Positions 39,403 to 49,193 of a DNA stretch of 64,000 nucleotides are shown piece after piece; position 1 is the stretch's first letter; each line of letters begins with the position of its first letter. A program made the position numbers and the translations under genes. The DNA is from Streptomyces sp. SS1-1 (GTDB lineage: Bacteria > Actinomycetota > Actinomycetes > Streptomycetales > Streptomycetaceae), in the NCBI RefSeq assembly GCF_008973465.1, contig NZ_WBXN01000004.1:3016501-3080500 (forward strand). The letters are read 5' to 3'. The notes below the pieces were generated by a model, which was not told the DNA's origin, made no database searches, and saw only the letters and a program-made list of their open reading frames with translations.

Positions 39403-40779
39403 TCAGCGGTGCAGGCGCTGCCCGCAGTGCGGCCAGGGGCTGGTGCCCTGGCGGACGTACAGCTTCTTGGCCCGCATCGTCTGTTCCGCCGGCGGGGCGT
39501 CCTGGGGGCGGCCCCGGCCGCCGAGGCGCTGCCAGGTCTCGGTGTCGAACTGGTACAGGCCGCCGTACGTCCCCGAGGAGTCGACGGCGTCGGGGCGGCC
39601 GCCGGACTCGCAGGCGGCGAGCCCCTCCCAGTTCAGCCCGCCCGTGGAGTCCGTGGACACCGGCAGGGGCTTCGTGCCGACCTTGACGACCTGGGTCTGC
39701 GGCCGGCGCACCAGTTCGGTGCCGGTGCGCCGCGGCTTCTGCCGCACCCCGTTGACGGTGCGCAGTGTGTACGTGATGCGGCGCAGGCCCGCCCGTCCCG
39801 GCTGCTCGACGACCTCGGTGCCCCGGAACACGGTGGGGTCCTCGACACGCCGTACGTCGAAGGGGATGACCTCGTCGCGGATCTCCCGGCCGCCGGTGAT
39901 CCGCAGCACGGTCACCGCCTGCCCGTCGCGCGGGAAGTCCCCGGCCCGCGCCGAGGTGGTGTCGTCGCCGCGCAGGGTGACGCCGGCCTGTTCGACGACC
40001 TCGGCGACGGTCGCGGCGTTGGTGCGGACGGTGCGGGCCCGGCCGTCCGCGAGGACCGTCACCGCGCGTTCGGTGCGCACGTTCAGGGTGAGCCCCTCGC
40101 GTCCGATGCGCTTCGAGCGCGGCACCGACACGTACGCGCCCTCGGTGCGCACCCCGAGCTCCCGCAGCGCCGCCTCCACGGTGCCCGCGGTCGTCCACAC
40201 CTCGCGCCGGCGGCCGTCGAGGGTGAGCCGCAGGGGACGCCCGTGGCGCACGGAGACCTCGTCGCCGCTCTCCAGCGCCGATCCGGCGGGCGGGTCCACC
40301 ATGTCGTGGGCGCCGACCTCGACGCCCTGGTCGGCGAGGAGCTCGGTGACGTCGTCGGCGAAGGTGTGCAGGGTGCGCGGGGTGCCGTCGACGGTCAGCT
40401 CGACCGCCTTGTCGCTGGCGACGAAGGCGCTGGTGCCGCCCGCGAGGAACGCGACGACGAGGGCCTGCGGGACCAGCCGGCGGATCGGCCCCTCGACCCG
40501 CTCGACGGTCCGGCCGCGCCGGCGGTGGGCGGCCCGCCGCCCGGTCCGGTGGTCCGCGCCGGGCGCGTACGCCCCTTCGGTCACCTCGTACGCCGGGCGG
40601 TAGGTGTCCTCGTACGTCTCAGGGCGGCCGTACCCGCTCTCGTGACGTTCCGTGTACGTCTCGAAGGCGGCCGGCGTGCCGTAGGGCACCGTGGGAGCGG
40701 TGTACGGGTCGAAGCCGCCGTACCCCGGGGGGTACGGGGACGGGCTCGGTCCATACGTCTCGAACTGCGCGTTGCTCAC
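39403..40779 (-). CDS. Resuscitation-promoting factor with DUF348 and G5 domains
   Basis: A 458-residue cell-wall lytic protein. A Tyr/Pro-rich cytoplasmic tail (1-95) precedes a signal-anchor ([20 protein letters not shown], about 107-126). Then come three DUF348 repeats, a G5 domain (about 300-380), and a C-terminal Rpf lysozyme-like domain [13 protein letters not shown] with the catalytic Glu. It matches mycobacterial RpfB in architecture and in the tatD-rpf-rsmA-ispE order. It probably cleaves peptidoglycan during spore germination. The GTG start at 40779 follows GGAG. Confidence 0.93.
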   Translation of the reverse strand: MSNAQFETYGPSPSPYPPGYGGFDPYTAPTVPYGTPAAFETYTERHESGYGRPETYEDTYRPAYEVTEGAYAPGADHRTGRRAAHRRRGRTVERVEGPIRRLVPQALVVAFLAGGTSAFVASDKAVELTVDGTPRTLHTFADDVTELLADQGVEVGAHDMVDPPAGSALESGDEVSVRHGRPLRLTLDGRRREVWTTAGTVEAALRELGVRTEGAYVSVPRSKRIGREGLTLNVRTERAVTVLADGRARTVRTNAATVAEVVEQAGVTLRGDDTTSARAGDFPRDGQAVTVLRITGGREIRDEVIPFDVRRVEDPTVFRGTEVVEQPGRAGLRRITYTLRTVNGVRQKPRRTGTELVRRPQTQVVKVGTKPLPVSTDSTGGLNWEGLAACESGGRPDAVDSSGTYGGLYQFDTETWQRLGGRGRPQDAPPAEQTMRAKKLYVRQGTSPWPHCGQRLHR

Positions 40780-40818
40780 GACGACGCTCCAGCGGAGGGG
40801 TCCGTTCAGGGCCACCAG

Positions 40819-40847
40819 AACCTAGCGGAGCGCCGGGCGGTCACCAA
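40819..40847 (-). promoter_or_regulatory. Promoter of the rpf-rsmA-ispE operon
   Basis: On the minus strand TTGGTG (40847-40842), a 17-base spacer and TAGGTT (40824-40819) fit a vegetative promoter. The start would be near 40812, about 33 bases before the rpf GTG. Confidence 0.6.
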
Positions 40848-40912
40848 GGCGACGCGGCTACGCACCGTAGTTTTTACGGGCGTTGGGAGCCGGGAGGGCC
40901 GTCGGGCGGGTG

Positions 40913-41800
40913 TCAGTTCGGGTAGGAGAAGGCCCGTGCGGTGTTCGATCCCAGGGCCGCGGCCAGCGTGTCCTCGTCGATGCCGCGCACCTCGGCCATG
41001 GCCCGGACCGTGATCGGAATGAGATACGGCGCGTTGGGCCGTCCGCGGTACGGGGCCGGGGTGAGGAAGGGCGCGTCGGTCTCCACCAGGAGCAGCTCCA
41101 GCGGGGCCACCGCGACGGCGTCCCGCAGGTTCTGCGCGTTCTTGAAGGTGACGTTGCCGGCGAAGGACATGTAGTACCCGGCGCGGGCGCACACCCGGGC
41201 CATCTCGGCGTCGCCGGAGTAGCAGTGGAAGACGGTCCGCTCGGGGGCGCCCTCCTCCTTGAGGATGCGCAGGACGTCGTCGTGGGCGTCGCGGTCGTGG
41301 ATGACGAGGGTCTTGCCGTGCCGCTTGGCGATCTCGATGTGGGCGCGGAACGACGTCTCCTGCGCCCGGACGCCCTCGGGGCCGGTGCGGAAGTGGTCGA
41401 GGCCGGTCTCGCCGACGCCCTTGACGTGCGGGAGCGCGGCGAGCCGGTCGATCTCGGCGAGCGCCTCGTCGAGGGCCTCCGTGCCGCCGGCCTCGCGCGC
41501 GCCCTGCCGGGACCAGCCGTCGGGGTCCCCGTGCACGATCCGGGGCGCCTCGTTGGGGTGCAGGGCGACGGTGGCGTGCACGGCGTCGTACGCCGCCGCC
41601 GTCTCGGCCGCCCACCGCGAGCCGCGGACGTCGCAGCCCACCTGCACGACGGTGGTCACCCCGACGGAGGCGGCCTTCGCCAGGGCGTCCTCCACGCTGC
41701 CGGACTGCATGTCGAGGTGGGTGTGCGAGTCGGCGACCGGCACCCGCAGCGGTTCCGGGGCGGGCGGGGCGGCGTGCTTGTCGGCGGCGTTCGAAGGCAT
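40913..41800 (-). CDS. TatD-family metal-dependent hydrolase
   Basis: A 295-residue TIM-barrel hydrolase. Metal ligands are in VADSHTHLDM, GETGLDHFR, VIHDRDAHDD, FHCYSGD and VETDAPFL. TatD proteins are 3'-5' DNA exonucleases, possibly with D-aminoacyl-tRNA-deacylase-like activity. It precedes the rpf operon, as is usual in actinobacteria. Confidence 0.92.
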   Translation of the reverse strand: MPSNAADKHAAPPAPEPLRVPVADSHTHLDMQSGSVEDALAKAASVGVTTVVQVGCDVRGSRWAAETAAAYDAVHATVALHPNEAPRIVHGDPDGWSRQGAREAGGTEALDEALAEIDRLAALPHVKGVGETGLDHFRTGPEGVRAQETSFRAHIEIAKRHGKTLVIHDRDAHDDVLRILKEEGAPERTVFHCYSGDAEMARVCARAGYYMSFAGNVTFKNAQNLRDAVAVAPLELLLVETDAPFLTPAPYRGRPNAPYLIPITVRAMAEVRGIDEDTLAAALGSNTARAFSYPN

Positions 41801-41846
41801 GCCCCGATCCTACGGAAGGGGCCCGCCGGGCCGGCCGGGCGCCGGG

Positions 41847-42233
41847 TCAGCCGGCCTTGCGGTGAAAGACGTGCAGGAGGTCGGAGAGCTGCCAGTGGTG
41901 CGGCGACCCGCCCGACTGCGCGGGGACGGCCGGCGAGGGGGCGGGGCCGGGGCCGCGCAGGGAGTTCTGCGCGGACGACACCCGCCCGGCGCGCATGATC
42001 CGCACCACGTGCCCGTCGCAGTTCTGGCAGGCGGGCCGGCTCAGCGGCGACGGCACGACCCGGCCGTCGGCCACGTACCGGACGAACTCCTGCCCGTCCC
42101 CGTCGTGGTGGTGCTCTATCGCGTACGACTGCTCCCAGCCGTGCCCGCAGCGCATGCACGCGAACGAGTACGACTCGTGGACGACGGCGGTCGCGGCGCC
42201 GTGAAGGCCCGGGATCTGTGCGCTCTCACTCAT
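41847..42233 (-). CDS. Small zinc-ribbon protein of unknown function
   Basis: A 128-residue soluble protein with two Cys pairs forming a probable zinc ribbon: FACMRCGHGWEQSY (about 30-43) and PACQNCDGHVVRI. The C-terminal part is low-complexity. The ATG at 42233 follows AGGAG; the longer form starting at 42278 is rejected. It lies 46 bases upstream of the tatD-type gene in the same direction. The function is not known. Confidence 0.75.
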   Translation of the reverse strand: MSESAQIPGLHGAATAVVHESYSFACMRCGHGWEQSYAIEHHHDGDGQEFVRYVADGRVVPSPLSRPACQNCDGHVVRIMRAGRVSSAQNSLRGPGPAPSPAVPAQSGGSPHHWQLSDLLHVFHRKAG

Positions 42234-42426
42234 GCCGGCTCCTGGGGTCCGCTGGGCTGGGACGGGTCGGCGTCCCACGACCCAGTGGACTCCCCGGCGG
42301 ATGCGAGCGCACGCGATCTGTCCAGTGTTGGCGGCGAATTGGCCGTTCCTTGCAGAAACGCCCGAGTCGCTTTACCCCGGCATGGGGCGCCCGCGCATCC
42401 GCGCATACGCCCTGCTCACACCGTCT

Positions 42427-43275
42427 TCACGCCTCCGCCTTCTTGGCCGCCACGACGGCGTCGAAGACCTCCCGCTTGGGCAGCCCGGCCTCGGCGGCCA
42501 CCGCCGCGATCGCCTCCTTGCGCCGCTCACCGGCCTCCTCGCGGATACGGACCCGGCGCACCAGCTCGGCCGCGTCGACCTCCTCGGCGCCCTTGTCCGG
42601 GGCCCCCTCCACGACGACGGTGATCTCCCCGCGCACGCCCTCGGCGGCCCACTCCGCGAGCTCCCCGAGCCCGCCCCGCCTGACCTCCTCGTACGTCTTC
42701 GTCAGCTCCCGGCACACCGCGGCCCGCCGCTCGGGGCCGAACACCTCGGCCATCGCGGCGAGGGTGTCGTCGAGCCGGTGCGGGGCCTCGAAGTAGACGA
42801 GGGTGCGGCGCTCCCGCTCGACCTCGGCCAGCCGCGAGCGCCGCTCGCCCGCCTTGCGCGGCAGGAACCCCTCGAAGCAGAACCGGTCCACGGGCAGCCC
42901 GGACAGGGCGAGCGCGGTCAGCACGGCGGACGGGCCGGGCACCGCGGTGACCTTGATGTCCTTCTCCACCGCCGCCGCGACCAGCCGGTACCCCGGGTCC
43001 GACACGGACGGCATGCCCGCGTCGGTCACCAGCAGCACCCGCGAGCCCTCCAGCAGCGCCTCGACCAGCTCGGGGGTGCGCGCGGACTCGTTGCCCTCGA
43101 AGTACGACACGATCCGCCCCGACGGCTGCACCCCGAGCGCCTGGGTGAGGCGCTTCAGGCGCCGGGTGTCCTCGGCGGCGACCACGTCCGCGCCGGCCAG
43201 CTCCTGTGCGAGCCGGGGCGGCGCGTCCTGGACGTCGCCGATGGGGGTGCCTGCCAGTACAAGGGTTCCTGTCAC
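42427..43275 (-). CDS. rsmI: 16S rRNA (cytidine1402-2'-O) methyltransferase
   Basis: A 282-residue tetrapyrrole-methylase-fold enzyme. GTLVLAGTPIGDVQDAPPR, VAAEDTRRLKRL, LVTDAGMPSVSDPGYRLV and AVPGPSAVLTALALSGLP are RsmI signatures. It methylates the ribose of C1402 in the decoding centre. The GTG start at 43275 diverges from the mannosyltransferase gene. Confidence 0.95.
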   Translation of the reverse strand: MTGTLVLAGTPIGDVQDAPPRLAQELAGADVVAAEDTRRLKRLTQALGVQPSGRIVSYFEGNESARTPELVEALLEGSRVLLVTDAGMPSVSDPGYRLVAAAVEKDIKVTAVPGPSAVLTALALSGLPVDRFCFEGFLPRKAGERRSRLAEVERERRTLVYFEAPHRLDDTLAAMAEVFGPERRAAVCRELTKTYEEVRRGGLGELAEWAAEGVRGEITVVVEGAPDKGAEEVDAAELVRRVRIREEAGERRKEAIAAVAAEAGLPKREVFDAVVAAKKAEA

Positions 43276-43325
43276 GTTTCCAGTCTCGCAGGGCGCATCC
43301 GCGCGACTGTCACAGACGTGTTCCC

Positions 43326-43331
43326 TACGAT
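43326..43331 (+). promoter_or_regulatory. -10 box of a leaderless mannosyltransferase transcript
   Basis: TACGAT at 43326-43331 ends 6 bases before the GTG at 43338, which has no ribosome site. The transcript probably begins at the start codon. The -35 is not clear. Confidence 0.45.
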
Positions 43332-43337
43332 GGCGCG

Positions 43338-45080
43338 GTGACCAGTACCGCGTCCTCCACGGACACCCGGCAGGGCCAGGCATCGCACGAGCAGCGGCCG
43401 TCGTGGCAGCAGCGGCTGCGCCGATTCGGCTACTCCGCCGCGCCCGGCGGCGACGTACGCGACCAGCTCGTGCCGCCGTACGTGGCGCCCAGCCCGCGGA
43501 TGTGGCAGTTCCTCGGCGTCCCGGGGCCGCTCGCCGGCCGGATCACACGCTGGTCCGCGTGGGGCGGGCCGCTGCTGGTGACGCTGCTGGCGGGCGTGCT
43601 GCGCTTCTGGCACCTGGGCAGCCCGAAGGCGGTGATATTCGACGAGACGTACTACGCCAAGGACGCCTGGGCGCTGATCCACCGCGGTTTCGAGGTCAGC
43701 TGGGACAAGAACGCCAACAAGTCCGTCCTGGACCTGGCCGACAAGGTGCCGATCCCGACGGACGCGGCGTACGTCGTGCACCCGCCGGTGGGCAAGTACG
43801 TCATCGGGCTGGGCGAGCTGATGTTCGGGTTCAACCCGTTCGGCTGGCGCTTCATGACGGCGCTGCTCGGCACGCTGTCGGTGCTGATGCTGTGCCGCAT
43901 CGGCCGCCGCATCTTCCGCTCGACGTTCCTCGGCTGTGTCGCGGGCGCGCTGATGGCCGTGGACGGGCTGGCGTTCGTGATGGCCCGCACCTCGCTGCTG
44001 GACGGGGTGCTGATGTTCTTCGTGCTGGGGGCGTTCGGCTGCCTGATCATCGACCGGGACCGGGCGCGCGCCAAGCTGGCGGCCGCGCTGCCGGTGGACG
44101 CCGACGGGCGGGCCCGTCCGGACGCGCACATCGCCGAGACCCTCCATCTCGGGCTGCGCCCCTACCGCTGGCTGGCCGGCCTGCTGCTGGGCCTGGCCAT
44201 CGGCACCAAGTGGAACGGCCTGTACTTCCTGGCCGCGTTCGGCCTGATGACCGTGCTGTGGGACATCGGCGCCCGCCGCGTCGCCGGCGCCGGCCGCCCG
44301 TACAAAGCCGTGGCCCGCCACGACCTGGGCCTGGCCTTCCTGGCGACGGTCCCGGTGGCGATCGTCACCTACCTGGTCTCCTGGACCGGCTGGATCCTCT
44401 CCCCCACGAACGGCAAGGGCGGCTACTACCGCGACTGGGCGACCGCCAACGGACGCACCAGCGACTGGTCCTGGCTGTTCCCCGACTGGTGGCTGAGCCT
44501 GTGGCACTACGAGAACCAGGTGTACGACTTCCACGTCGGCCTGTCCTCGCCGCACACCTACCAGTCCAACCCGTGGAGCTGGATCGTCGACGGCCGTCCC
44601 GTCTCCTTCTTCTACGAGTCCCCGCTGCCCGGCCAGGACGGCTGCCCCTCCGACGCGGGCGGCAAGTGCGCCCGCGAGGTCCTGGCGATCGGCACACCCG
44701 TGCTGTGGTGGGCCGCGGCCGTGGCCGTCCTGTACGTCCTGTGGCGCTGGCTGCTGCGCCGCGACTGGCGGGCCGGCGCCATCGCCTGCGGCGTCGCGGC
44801 CGGGTACCTCCCCTGGTTCCTGTACCAGGAACGCACCATCTTCTTCTTCTACGCCATCGTCTTCCTCCCCTTCCTCTGCCTGGCCGTGGCGATGCTCCTG
44901 GGCGCGATCATCGGCCCACCCCGCTCCGGCGACACCCGCCGCGTCATCGGCGCGACGGCGGCGGGCGTCCTGGTCCTCCTGATCGCCTGGAACTTCATCT
45001 ACTTCTGGCCCATCCACACCGGCCAGTCGATCCCGATCGACGAGTGGCGGTCGCGGATGTGGCTGGATACGTGGGTGTAG
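43338..45080 (+). CDS. Protein O-mannosyltransferase (PMT family)
   Basis: A 580-residue membrane glycosyltransferase of the GT39 family. Early in the chain, after the first span, is KAVIFDETYYAKDAWAL with the conserved Asp-Glu pair; about 11 membrane spans follow. WPIHTGQSIPIDEWRSRMW is the conserved C-terminus. It transfers mannose from polyprenyl-phosphate-mannose to Ser/Thr of secreted proteins, which in S. coelicolor supports phage phiC31 receptor glycosylation and cell-wall integrity. It diverges from rsmI. Confidence 0.93.
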   Translation: MTSTASSTDTRQGQASHEQRPSWQQRLRRFGYSAAPGGDVRDQLVPPYVAPSPRMWQFLGVPGPLAGRITRWSAWGGPLLVTLLAGVLRFWHLGSPKAVIFDETYYAKDAWALIHRGFEVSWDKNANKSVLDLADKVPIPTDAAYVVHPPVGKYVIGLGELMFGFNPFGWRFMTALLGTLSVLMLCRIGRRIFRSTFLGCVAGALMAVDGLAFVMARTSLLDGVLMFFVLGAFGCLIIDRDRARAKLAAALPVDADGRARPDAHIAETLHLGLRPYRWLAGLLLGLAIGTKWNGLYFLAAFGLMTVLWDIGARRVAGAGRPYKAVARHDLGLAFLATVPVAIVTYLVSWTGWILSPTNGKGGYYRDWATANGRTSDWSWLFPDWWLSLWHYENQVYDFHVGLSSPHTYQSNPWSWIVDGRPVSFFYESPLPGQDGCPSDAGGKCAREVLAIGTPVLWWAAAVAVLYVLWRWLLRRDWRAGAIACGVAAGYLPWFLYQERTIFFFYAIVFLPFLCLAVAMLLGAIIGPPRSGDTRRVIGATAAGVLVLLIAWNFIYFWPIHTGQSIPIDEWRSRMWLDTWV

Positions 45081-45204
45081 GCCCTCTTCGCCCCGTCGAC
45101 CTTCGGTCACATGTTCGGTAGTCGTCGGTCACAAAAGAAAACACCTTCCACGGTTCTCCCCCACGCCACTTAAGGTGCCGGGGGGATGGAACGGGGAGGG
45201 GATC

Positions 45205-46836
45205 ATGGCCAAGGGGGTCAAAGTCGCCGTTGTGGGTGGGGTGTTCGCCCTGATGGTGGGCGGGGCCGGGTACGGCGCCTACAACATCGTGTCGGCGCTG
45301 GACGGGGGCGGCGCCACCGGCGCCGGAGGGGCCGCGCGGTCCGGGCCGCCGGATGCCGAGGAGGTCGCGGAGACCACCGAGGCGTTCTTCGGGGCCTGGG
45401 AGAAGGGCAAGGCCGAGCAGGCCGCCGCGCGGACCAACAACGACGCGGCCGCCGGCGTTCTCCTGCGCGCCTTCGGCAAGGGCGCGCACATCGGCGAGGT
45501 GAAGATCACGCCGGGCAAGGCCAAGGGCACCACCGTGCCGTTCACGGTGGACGCGAAGGTGTCGTACGGCGGGAAGTCCGCGCCGCTGCGCTACGAGAGC
45601 CGGCTCACCGTGGTCCGCGGGGTGAGCACCGGCGAGGCGCTGGTCGACTGGGAGCCGTCCGTGGTCCACCCGGACCTGCGCAAGGGCGACACCCTGGTCA
45701 CCGGCGAGGCCGCGAGCCCGCCCATCCAGGCCGTCGACCGCGACGGCACCGTGCTGACGAAGGACAAGTACCCCTCGCTCGGCCCGGTCCTGGACACCCT
45801 GCGCGAGCGCTACGGCGACAAGGCGGGCGGCGAGCCCGGTGTGGAGCTGTCGATCCGGCACACCGTCACCGAGGCCCCGGACACCTCGCTGCTGACCCTC
45901 TCCGAGGGCAGACCCGGCAAGCTGCGCACCACGCTCAGCGCGAGCGTCCAGGCCGCCGCCGAGAAGGCCGTCGAGAAGTACGGGCAGTCCTCGGTCGTCG
46001 CCCTCAAGCCGAGCAGCGGCGAGATCCTCGCCGTGGCCAACCACCGTGAGGACGCCTTCAACGCGGCGTTCCAGGGGCAGGTCGCCCCCGGTTCCACGAT
46101 GAAGATCCTCACCTCGGCCATGCTCATCGACAACGGCCTGGCCACGATGAACGGCCCGGCGCCGTGCCCGGACACGGCGGTCTGGCAGAGCCAGACCTTC
46201 AAGAACCTGAAGGGCATGCGGCCCGACGAGGGCCCCGGCGCCACTCTTTCGGCCGCCTTCACCCGGTCCTGCAACACGGCCTTCATCAAGCTGGTCGGCC
46301 GCGACGGGGTCACGGACTCCTCGCTGACGGCGGAGGCCGAGCAGCGGTTCGGGATCGGCCGCGACTGGCGGACCGGCATCAGCTCCTTCGACGGCAGCGT
46401 GCCCGCCTCCGGCGGCCCGGACCGCGCGGCCAACGCGATCGGGCAGGGCACGGTCCAGATGAACCCGCTGACCATGGCGTCGGTGACGGCGACCGCGATC
46501 ACCGGCACGTTCCGCCAGCCCTACCTGGTGCCGCGCACGCTCGACGACCGCGAGTTCGCGACCGCGTCCGGGCTGCGGCCGGGCACCGCGAACCAGGTCC
46601 GGCAGATGATGCGGCTGACCGCGACGCAGGGCACCGGCGCTGCGGCGATGCGCGGGCTGGGCGGCGACATCGGCGCGAAGACCGGTTCGGCCGAGGTCGA
46701 CGGGGAGGCCACCTCGGACAGCTGGTTCGCGGCGTTCCGCGACGACGTGGCGGCGTCCGCGCTGGTCCAGCAGGGCGGACACGGCGGCGACGCGGCCGGT
46801 CCGATTGTCGCAGCCGTGCTACGAGCGGCAGGCTGA
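45205..46836 (+). CDS. MecA_N-type penicillin-binding transpeptidase (first copy)
   Basis: A 543-residue membrane-anchored PBP. One span at residues about 8-30 is followed by an NTF2-like MecA_N domain (about 48-160), a dimerisation part, and a transpeptidase domain with STMK at 297-300 (nucleophile Ser297), SCN at 355-357 and KTG at 492-494. All three catalytic motifs are intact, so it should cross-link peptidoglycan and bind beta-lactams. GGGGAGGGG precedes the ATG at 45205. Confidence 0.93.
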   Translation: MAKGVKVAVVGGVFALMVGGAGYGAYNIVSALDGGGATGAGGAARSGPPDAEEVAETTEAFFGAWEKGKAEQAAARTNNDAAAGVLLRAFGKGAHIGEVKITPGKAKGTTVPFTVDAKVSYGGKSAPLRYESRLTVVRGVSTGEALVDWEPSVVHPDLRKGDTLVTGEAASPPIQAVDRDGTVLTKDKYPSLGPVLDTLRERYGDKAGGEPGVELSIRHTVTEAPDTSLLTLSEGRPGKLRTTLSASVQAAAEKAVEKYGQSSVVALKPSSGEILAVANHREDAFNAAFQGQVAPGSTMKILTSAMLIDNGLATMNGPAPCPDTAVWQSQTFKNLKGMRPDEGPGATLSAAFTRSCNTAFIKLVGRDGVTDSSLTAEAEQRFGIGRDWRTGISSFDGSVPASGGPDRAANAIGQGTVQMNPLTMASVTATAITGTFRQPYLVPRTLDDREFATASGLRPGTANQVRQMMRLTATQGTGAAAMRGLGGDIGAKTGSAEVDGEATSDSWFAAFRDDVAASALVQQGGHGGDAAGPIVAAVLRAAG

Positions 46837-46937
46837 CCTCACCCTCGGCGCCCGGGGACTCTAGGCTGTCGTCGTCGTTGTGCGTGAGGGCAGCGGGGCG
46901 CCGGGGACCCCTGGGATTCGCGAGGGAACGGAAAGCA

Positions 46938-48605
46938 GTGGGCAGAAGAAAGCGCGTCGCCGAGCGGCGGAAGACCAACCCCGCCGTGCTCGGCGGGATG
47001 ATCGCCGTCGTCATCGGTGGCGCCGGGTTCGGCGTCTACGCCCTGTACGGCGGTGGAGCGGCGGCCGACACGCAGTCGTCGTCCGCCGAGCGGGCCAAGA
47101 AGGTCAAGTCGGGCCCGCTGTCCGGCAAGGAGGTCACCACGGCCGCCGAGGCGTTCCTCACGGCCTGGCAGAAGGGGAAGGTGGCCGAGGCGGCCGCCGC
47201 CACCGACGACAGCGCCGCCGCGAAGGCCCTGCTCACCGGCTACTCCAAGGACGCCCACATCAAGGACGTCACCCTCACGGCGGGCCCCCGCTCCGGCGAC
47301 AAGGTCCCCTTCTCGGTGAAGGGCACCGTCAGCTACAAGGGCACCAGCAAGCCCCTCACATACGACAGCGCCCTCACCGTCACCCGGCGGGCCGAGGACG
47401 GCGAGCCGCTGGTCAAGTGGCACGCGGCGGTCGTGCACCCGGAGCTGAAGGACGGCGACCGGCTCGTCACCGGCGCGTCCGGCACACCGCCGGTGAAAGC
47501 GCTCGACCGCGACGGCGGCGAGCTGACCGTGAAGACCTACCCGTCGCTGGGCTCGGTCCTGGACGGGCTGCGCGAGAAGTACGGCGACAAGGCCGGCGGC
47601 ACGGCGGGCGTCGAACTCCAGGTGGTCCGGGGCAAGGAGTCCCAGAAGGCGGAGCTGTCCGACACCACCCTGCTGGAGCTGAGCAAGGGCACGCCGGGCA
47701 CGGTGAAGACGACGCTGAGCCCGGCGCTCCAGGCGCTCGCCGAGCAGCAGGTCGCCGCGAAGGAGAAGGCGTCGGTGGTCGTGCTGCGCCCCTCCACGGG
47801 CGAGATCCTGGCGGTGGCGAACTCCTCACACGGCTTCAACACCGCGTTCCAGGGTTCGCTGGCCCCCGGCTCCACGATGAAGGTGGTCACCTCCTCGCTG
47901 CTGATCGAGAAGGGCCTGGCGTCGGCGGACAAGCAGCACCCCTGCCCGAAGTACTTCACCTACGGGCACTGGAAGTTCCAGAACGACGACAAGTTCGAGA
48001 TCAAGGGCGGGACGTTCAAGGCGAGCTTCGCCCGGTCCTGCAACACGGCCTTCATCAGCCAGGCGCCGAAGCTGGACGACGACAGTCTGACCAAGCAGGC
48101 GCAGCAGGTCTTCGGTCTCTCCCTCGACAACTGGTCGGTGGGCGTGCCCACCTTCGACGGTGCCGTCCCGGTGCAGTCGCAGGCGCAGATGGCGGCCGAG
48201 CTGATCGGGCAGGGCGGGGTGCGGATGAACCCGCTGAACATGGCGTCGGTGTCGGCGACCGTGAAGGAGGGCACCTTCAAGCAGCCCTACCTGGTCTCCC
48301 CCGAGGTGGACGGGCGGACGCTCGCGAAGGCGTCCCGGGCGATGTCCGCGTCGACGCTCGCGCAGCTGCGCGATCTGATGGGGTACACGGCCCGGTACGG
48401 CACGGCGGCCGAGGCGATGGCGGGGGTCGGCGGTGACGTCGGCGCGAAGACGGGTTCGGCCGAGGTCGACAACCAGAAGAAGCCCAACGGCTGGTTCACC
48501 GCCTACCGCGGCGACCTGGCGGCGGCGGGCGTCGTGCAGGCGGCCGGGCACGGCGGTTCGACGGCCGGCCCGATCGTGGCGGCGCTGCTGAAGGCCGGTG
48601 GCTGA
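46938..48605 (+). CDS. MecA_N-type penicillin-binding transpeptidase (second copy)
   Basis: A 555-residue paralogue of the preceding gene, 101 bases downstream. It has one N-terminal span, a MecA_N domain (about 55-170) and a transpeptidase domain with STMK at 312-315, SCN at 367-369 and KTG at 504-506. The short basic cytoplasmic start GRRKRVAERRK anchors it. The GTG at 46938 follows GGAAAG. The tandem pair probably arose by duplication and may serve sporulation or apical growth. Confidence 0.93.
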   Translation: MGRRKRVAERRKTNPAVLGGMIAVVIGGAGFGVYALYGGGAAADTQSSSAERAKKVKSGPLSGKEVTTAAEAFLTAWQKGKVAEAAAATDDSAAAKALLTGYSKDAHIKDVTLTAGPRSGDKVPFSVKGTVSYKGTSKPLTYDSALTVTRRAEDGEPLVKWHAAVVHPELKDGDRLVTGASGTPPVKALDRDGGELTVKTYPSLGSVLDGLREKYGDKAGGTAGVELQVVRGKESQKAELSDTTLLELSKGTPGTVKTTLSPALQALAEQQVAAKEKASVVVLRPSTGEILAVANSSHGFNTAFQGSLAPGSTMKVVTSSLLIEKGLASADKQHPCPKYFTYGHWKFQNDDKFEIKGGTFKASFARSCNTAFISQAPKLDDDSLTKQAQQVFGLSLDNWSVGVPTFDGAVPVQSQAQMAAELIGQGGVRMNPLNMASVSATVKEGTFKQPYLVSPEVDGRTLAKASRAMSASTLAQLRDLMGYTARYGTAAEAMAGVGGDVGAKTGSAEVDNQKKPNGWFTAYRGDLAAAGVVQAAGHGGSTAGPIVAALLKAGG

Positions 48606-48608
48606 GGC

Positions 48609-48971
48609 TCAGCTGTGCACGGGTTCCGTGGCGGCCAGATAGGTCCGCCGCAGGAACCGCATCAGCGCCTTCGTCTCGAACTGGACGACGGAGACGCCCT
48701 GCGGGGAGTGGAACTCGACCACGGCCTGCACCCGACCGCAGGGCCACACCCGGATCTCGCCGCTGCCGGCGGGTGAGCGCAGCCCCTGCTCCAGCAGGGT
48801 GCGTGAGCACGTCCAGTCGTGGGTGTCGCCTCCGGGCAGCCGGATGTGGACGACGCGCGGATCGGTGTCGGGGTCGTAGCGCAGGACCACGGGAACCGCG
48901 TCCTGTTCCGCGGCCAAGGCGTCCGCGTCGGTGACGATGTGGGCTCGTGCGTACTGCTCGACTACGGACAT
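48609..48971 (-). CDS. ssgE: SsgA-like sporulation/cell-division protein, SsgE type
   Basis: A 120-residue SALP. Conserved parts are VPVVLRYDPDTDPRVVHIRLPGGD, W-x-C-SRTLLEQGL, and FETKALMRFLRRTYLA. SALPs are unique to sporulating actinomycetes and guide septum and spore-wall processes. The residue pattern and position after two PBP genes match SsgE of S. coelicolor. The ATG at 48971 is weakly preceded by a ribosome site. It is convergent with the second PBP gene, only 3 bases apart. Confidence 0.88.
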   Translation of the reverse strand: MSVVEQYARAHIVTDADALAAEQDAVPVVLRYDPDTDPRVVHIRLPGGDTHDWTCSRTLLEQGLRSPAGSGEIRVWPCGRVQAVVEFHSPQGVSVVQFETKALMRFLRRTYLAATEPVHS

Positions 48972-49156
48972 CGGACGGCCCCTAACCCGCGTGACCTGAC
49001 GCGTGACCTGTGCGAAGGCTGTGCCTGCGCTCCTTCTCCAATGTCGCACATCTTCCCGATTCCGCTCGTCGTAGCCGGATCGGGCTCAGATGTGGGCGGA
49101 ATCATGCCGCGCGGCCGTCCATGGCGACGGCGGTCGCAATGAGCAGCACCTCGCTC

Positions 49157-49187
49157 TTGCAACCCGTTCGCATTAAGCCACTATCAT
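49157..49187 (+). promoter_or_regulatory. Nur-box-like element and -10 of cbiMQO
   Basis: TGCAA-CCCGT-TCGCA at 49158-49172 resembles the Streptomyces Nur (nickel Fur) pattern TGCAA-N5-TTGCA with one mismatch. TATCAT at 49182-49187 is a -10 placed so that transcription begins at the cbiM GTG (49194), giving a leaderless mRNA. No cobalamin riboswitch precedes the gene. Confidence 0.45.
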
Positions 49188-49193
49188 CGAACG

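Noticed and set aside
40780..40912. Possible c-di-AMP riboswitch before the rpf gene
   Set aside because: Some Streptomyces rpf genes have one, but this gap is only 133 bases, the mapped promoter leaves about 33 bases of leader, and no ydaO-type motifs are visible.
48972..49193. Possible cobalamin riboswitch before cbiM
   Set aside because: No B12-box-like sequence is seen, and the -10 position predicts a leaderless transcript.
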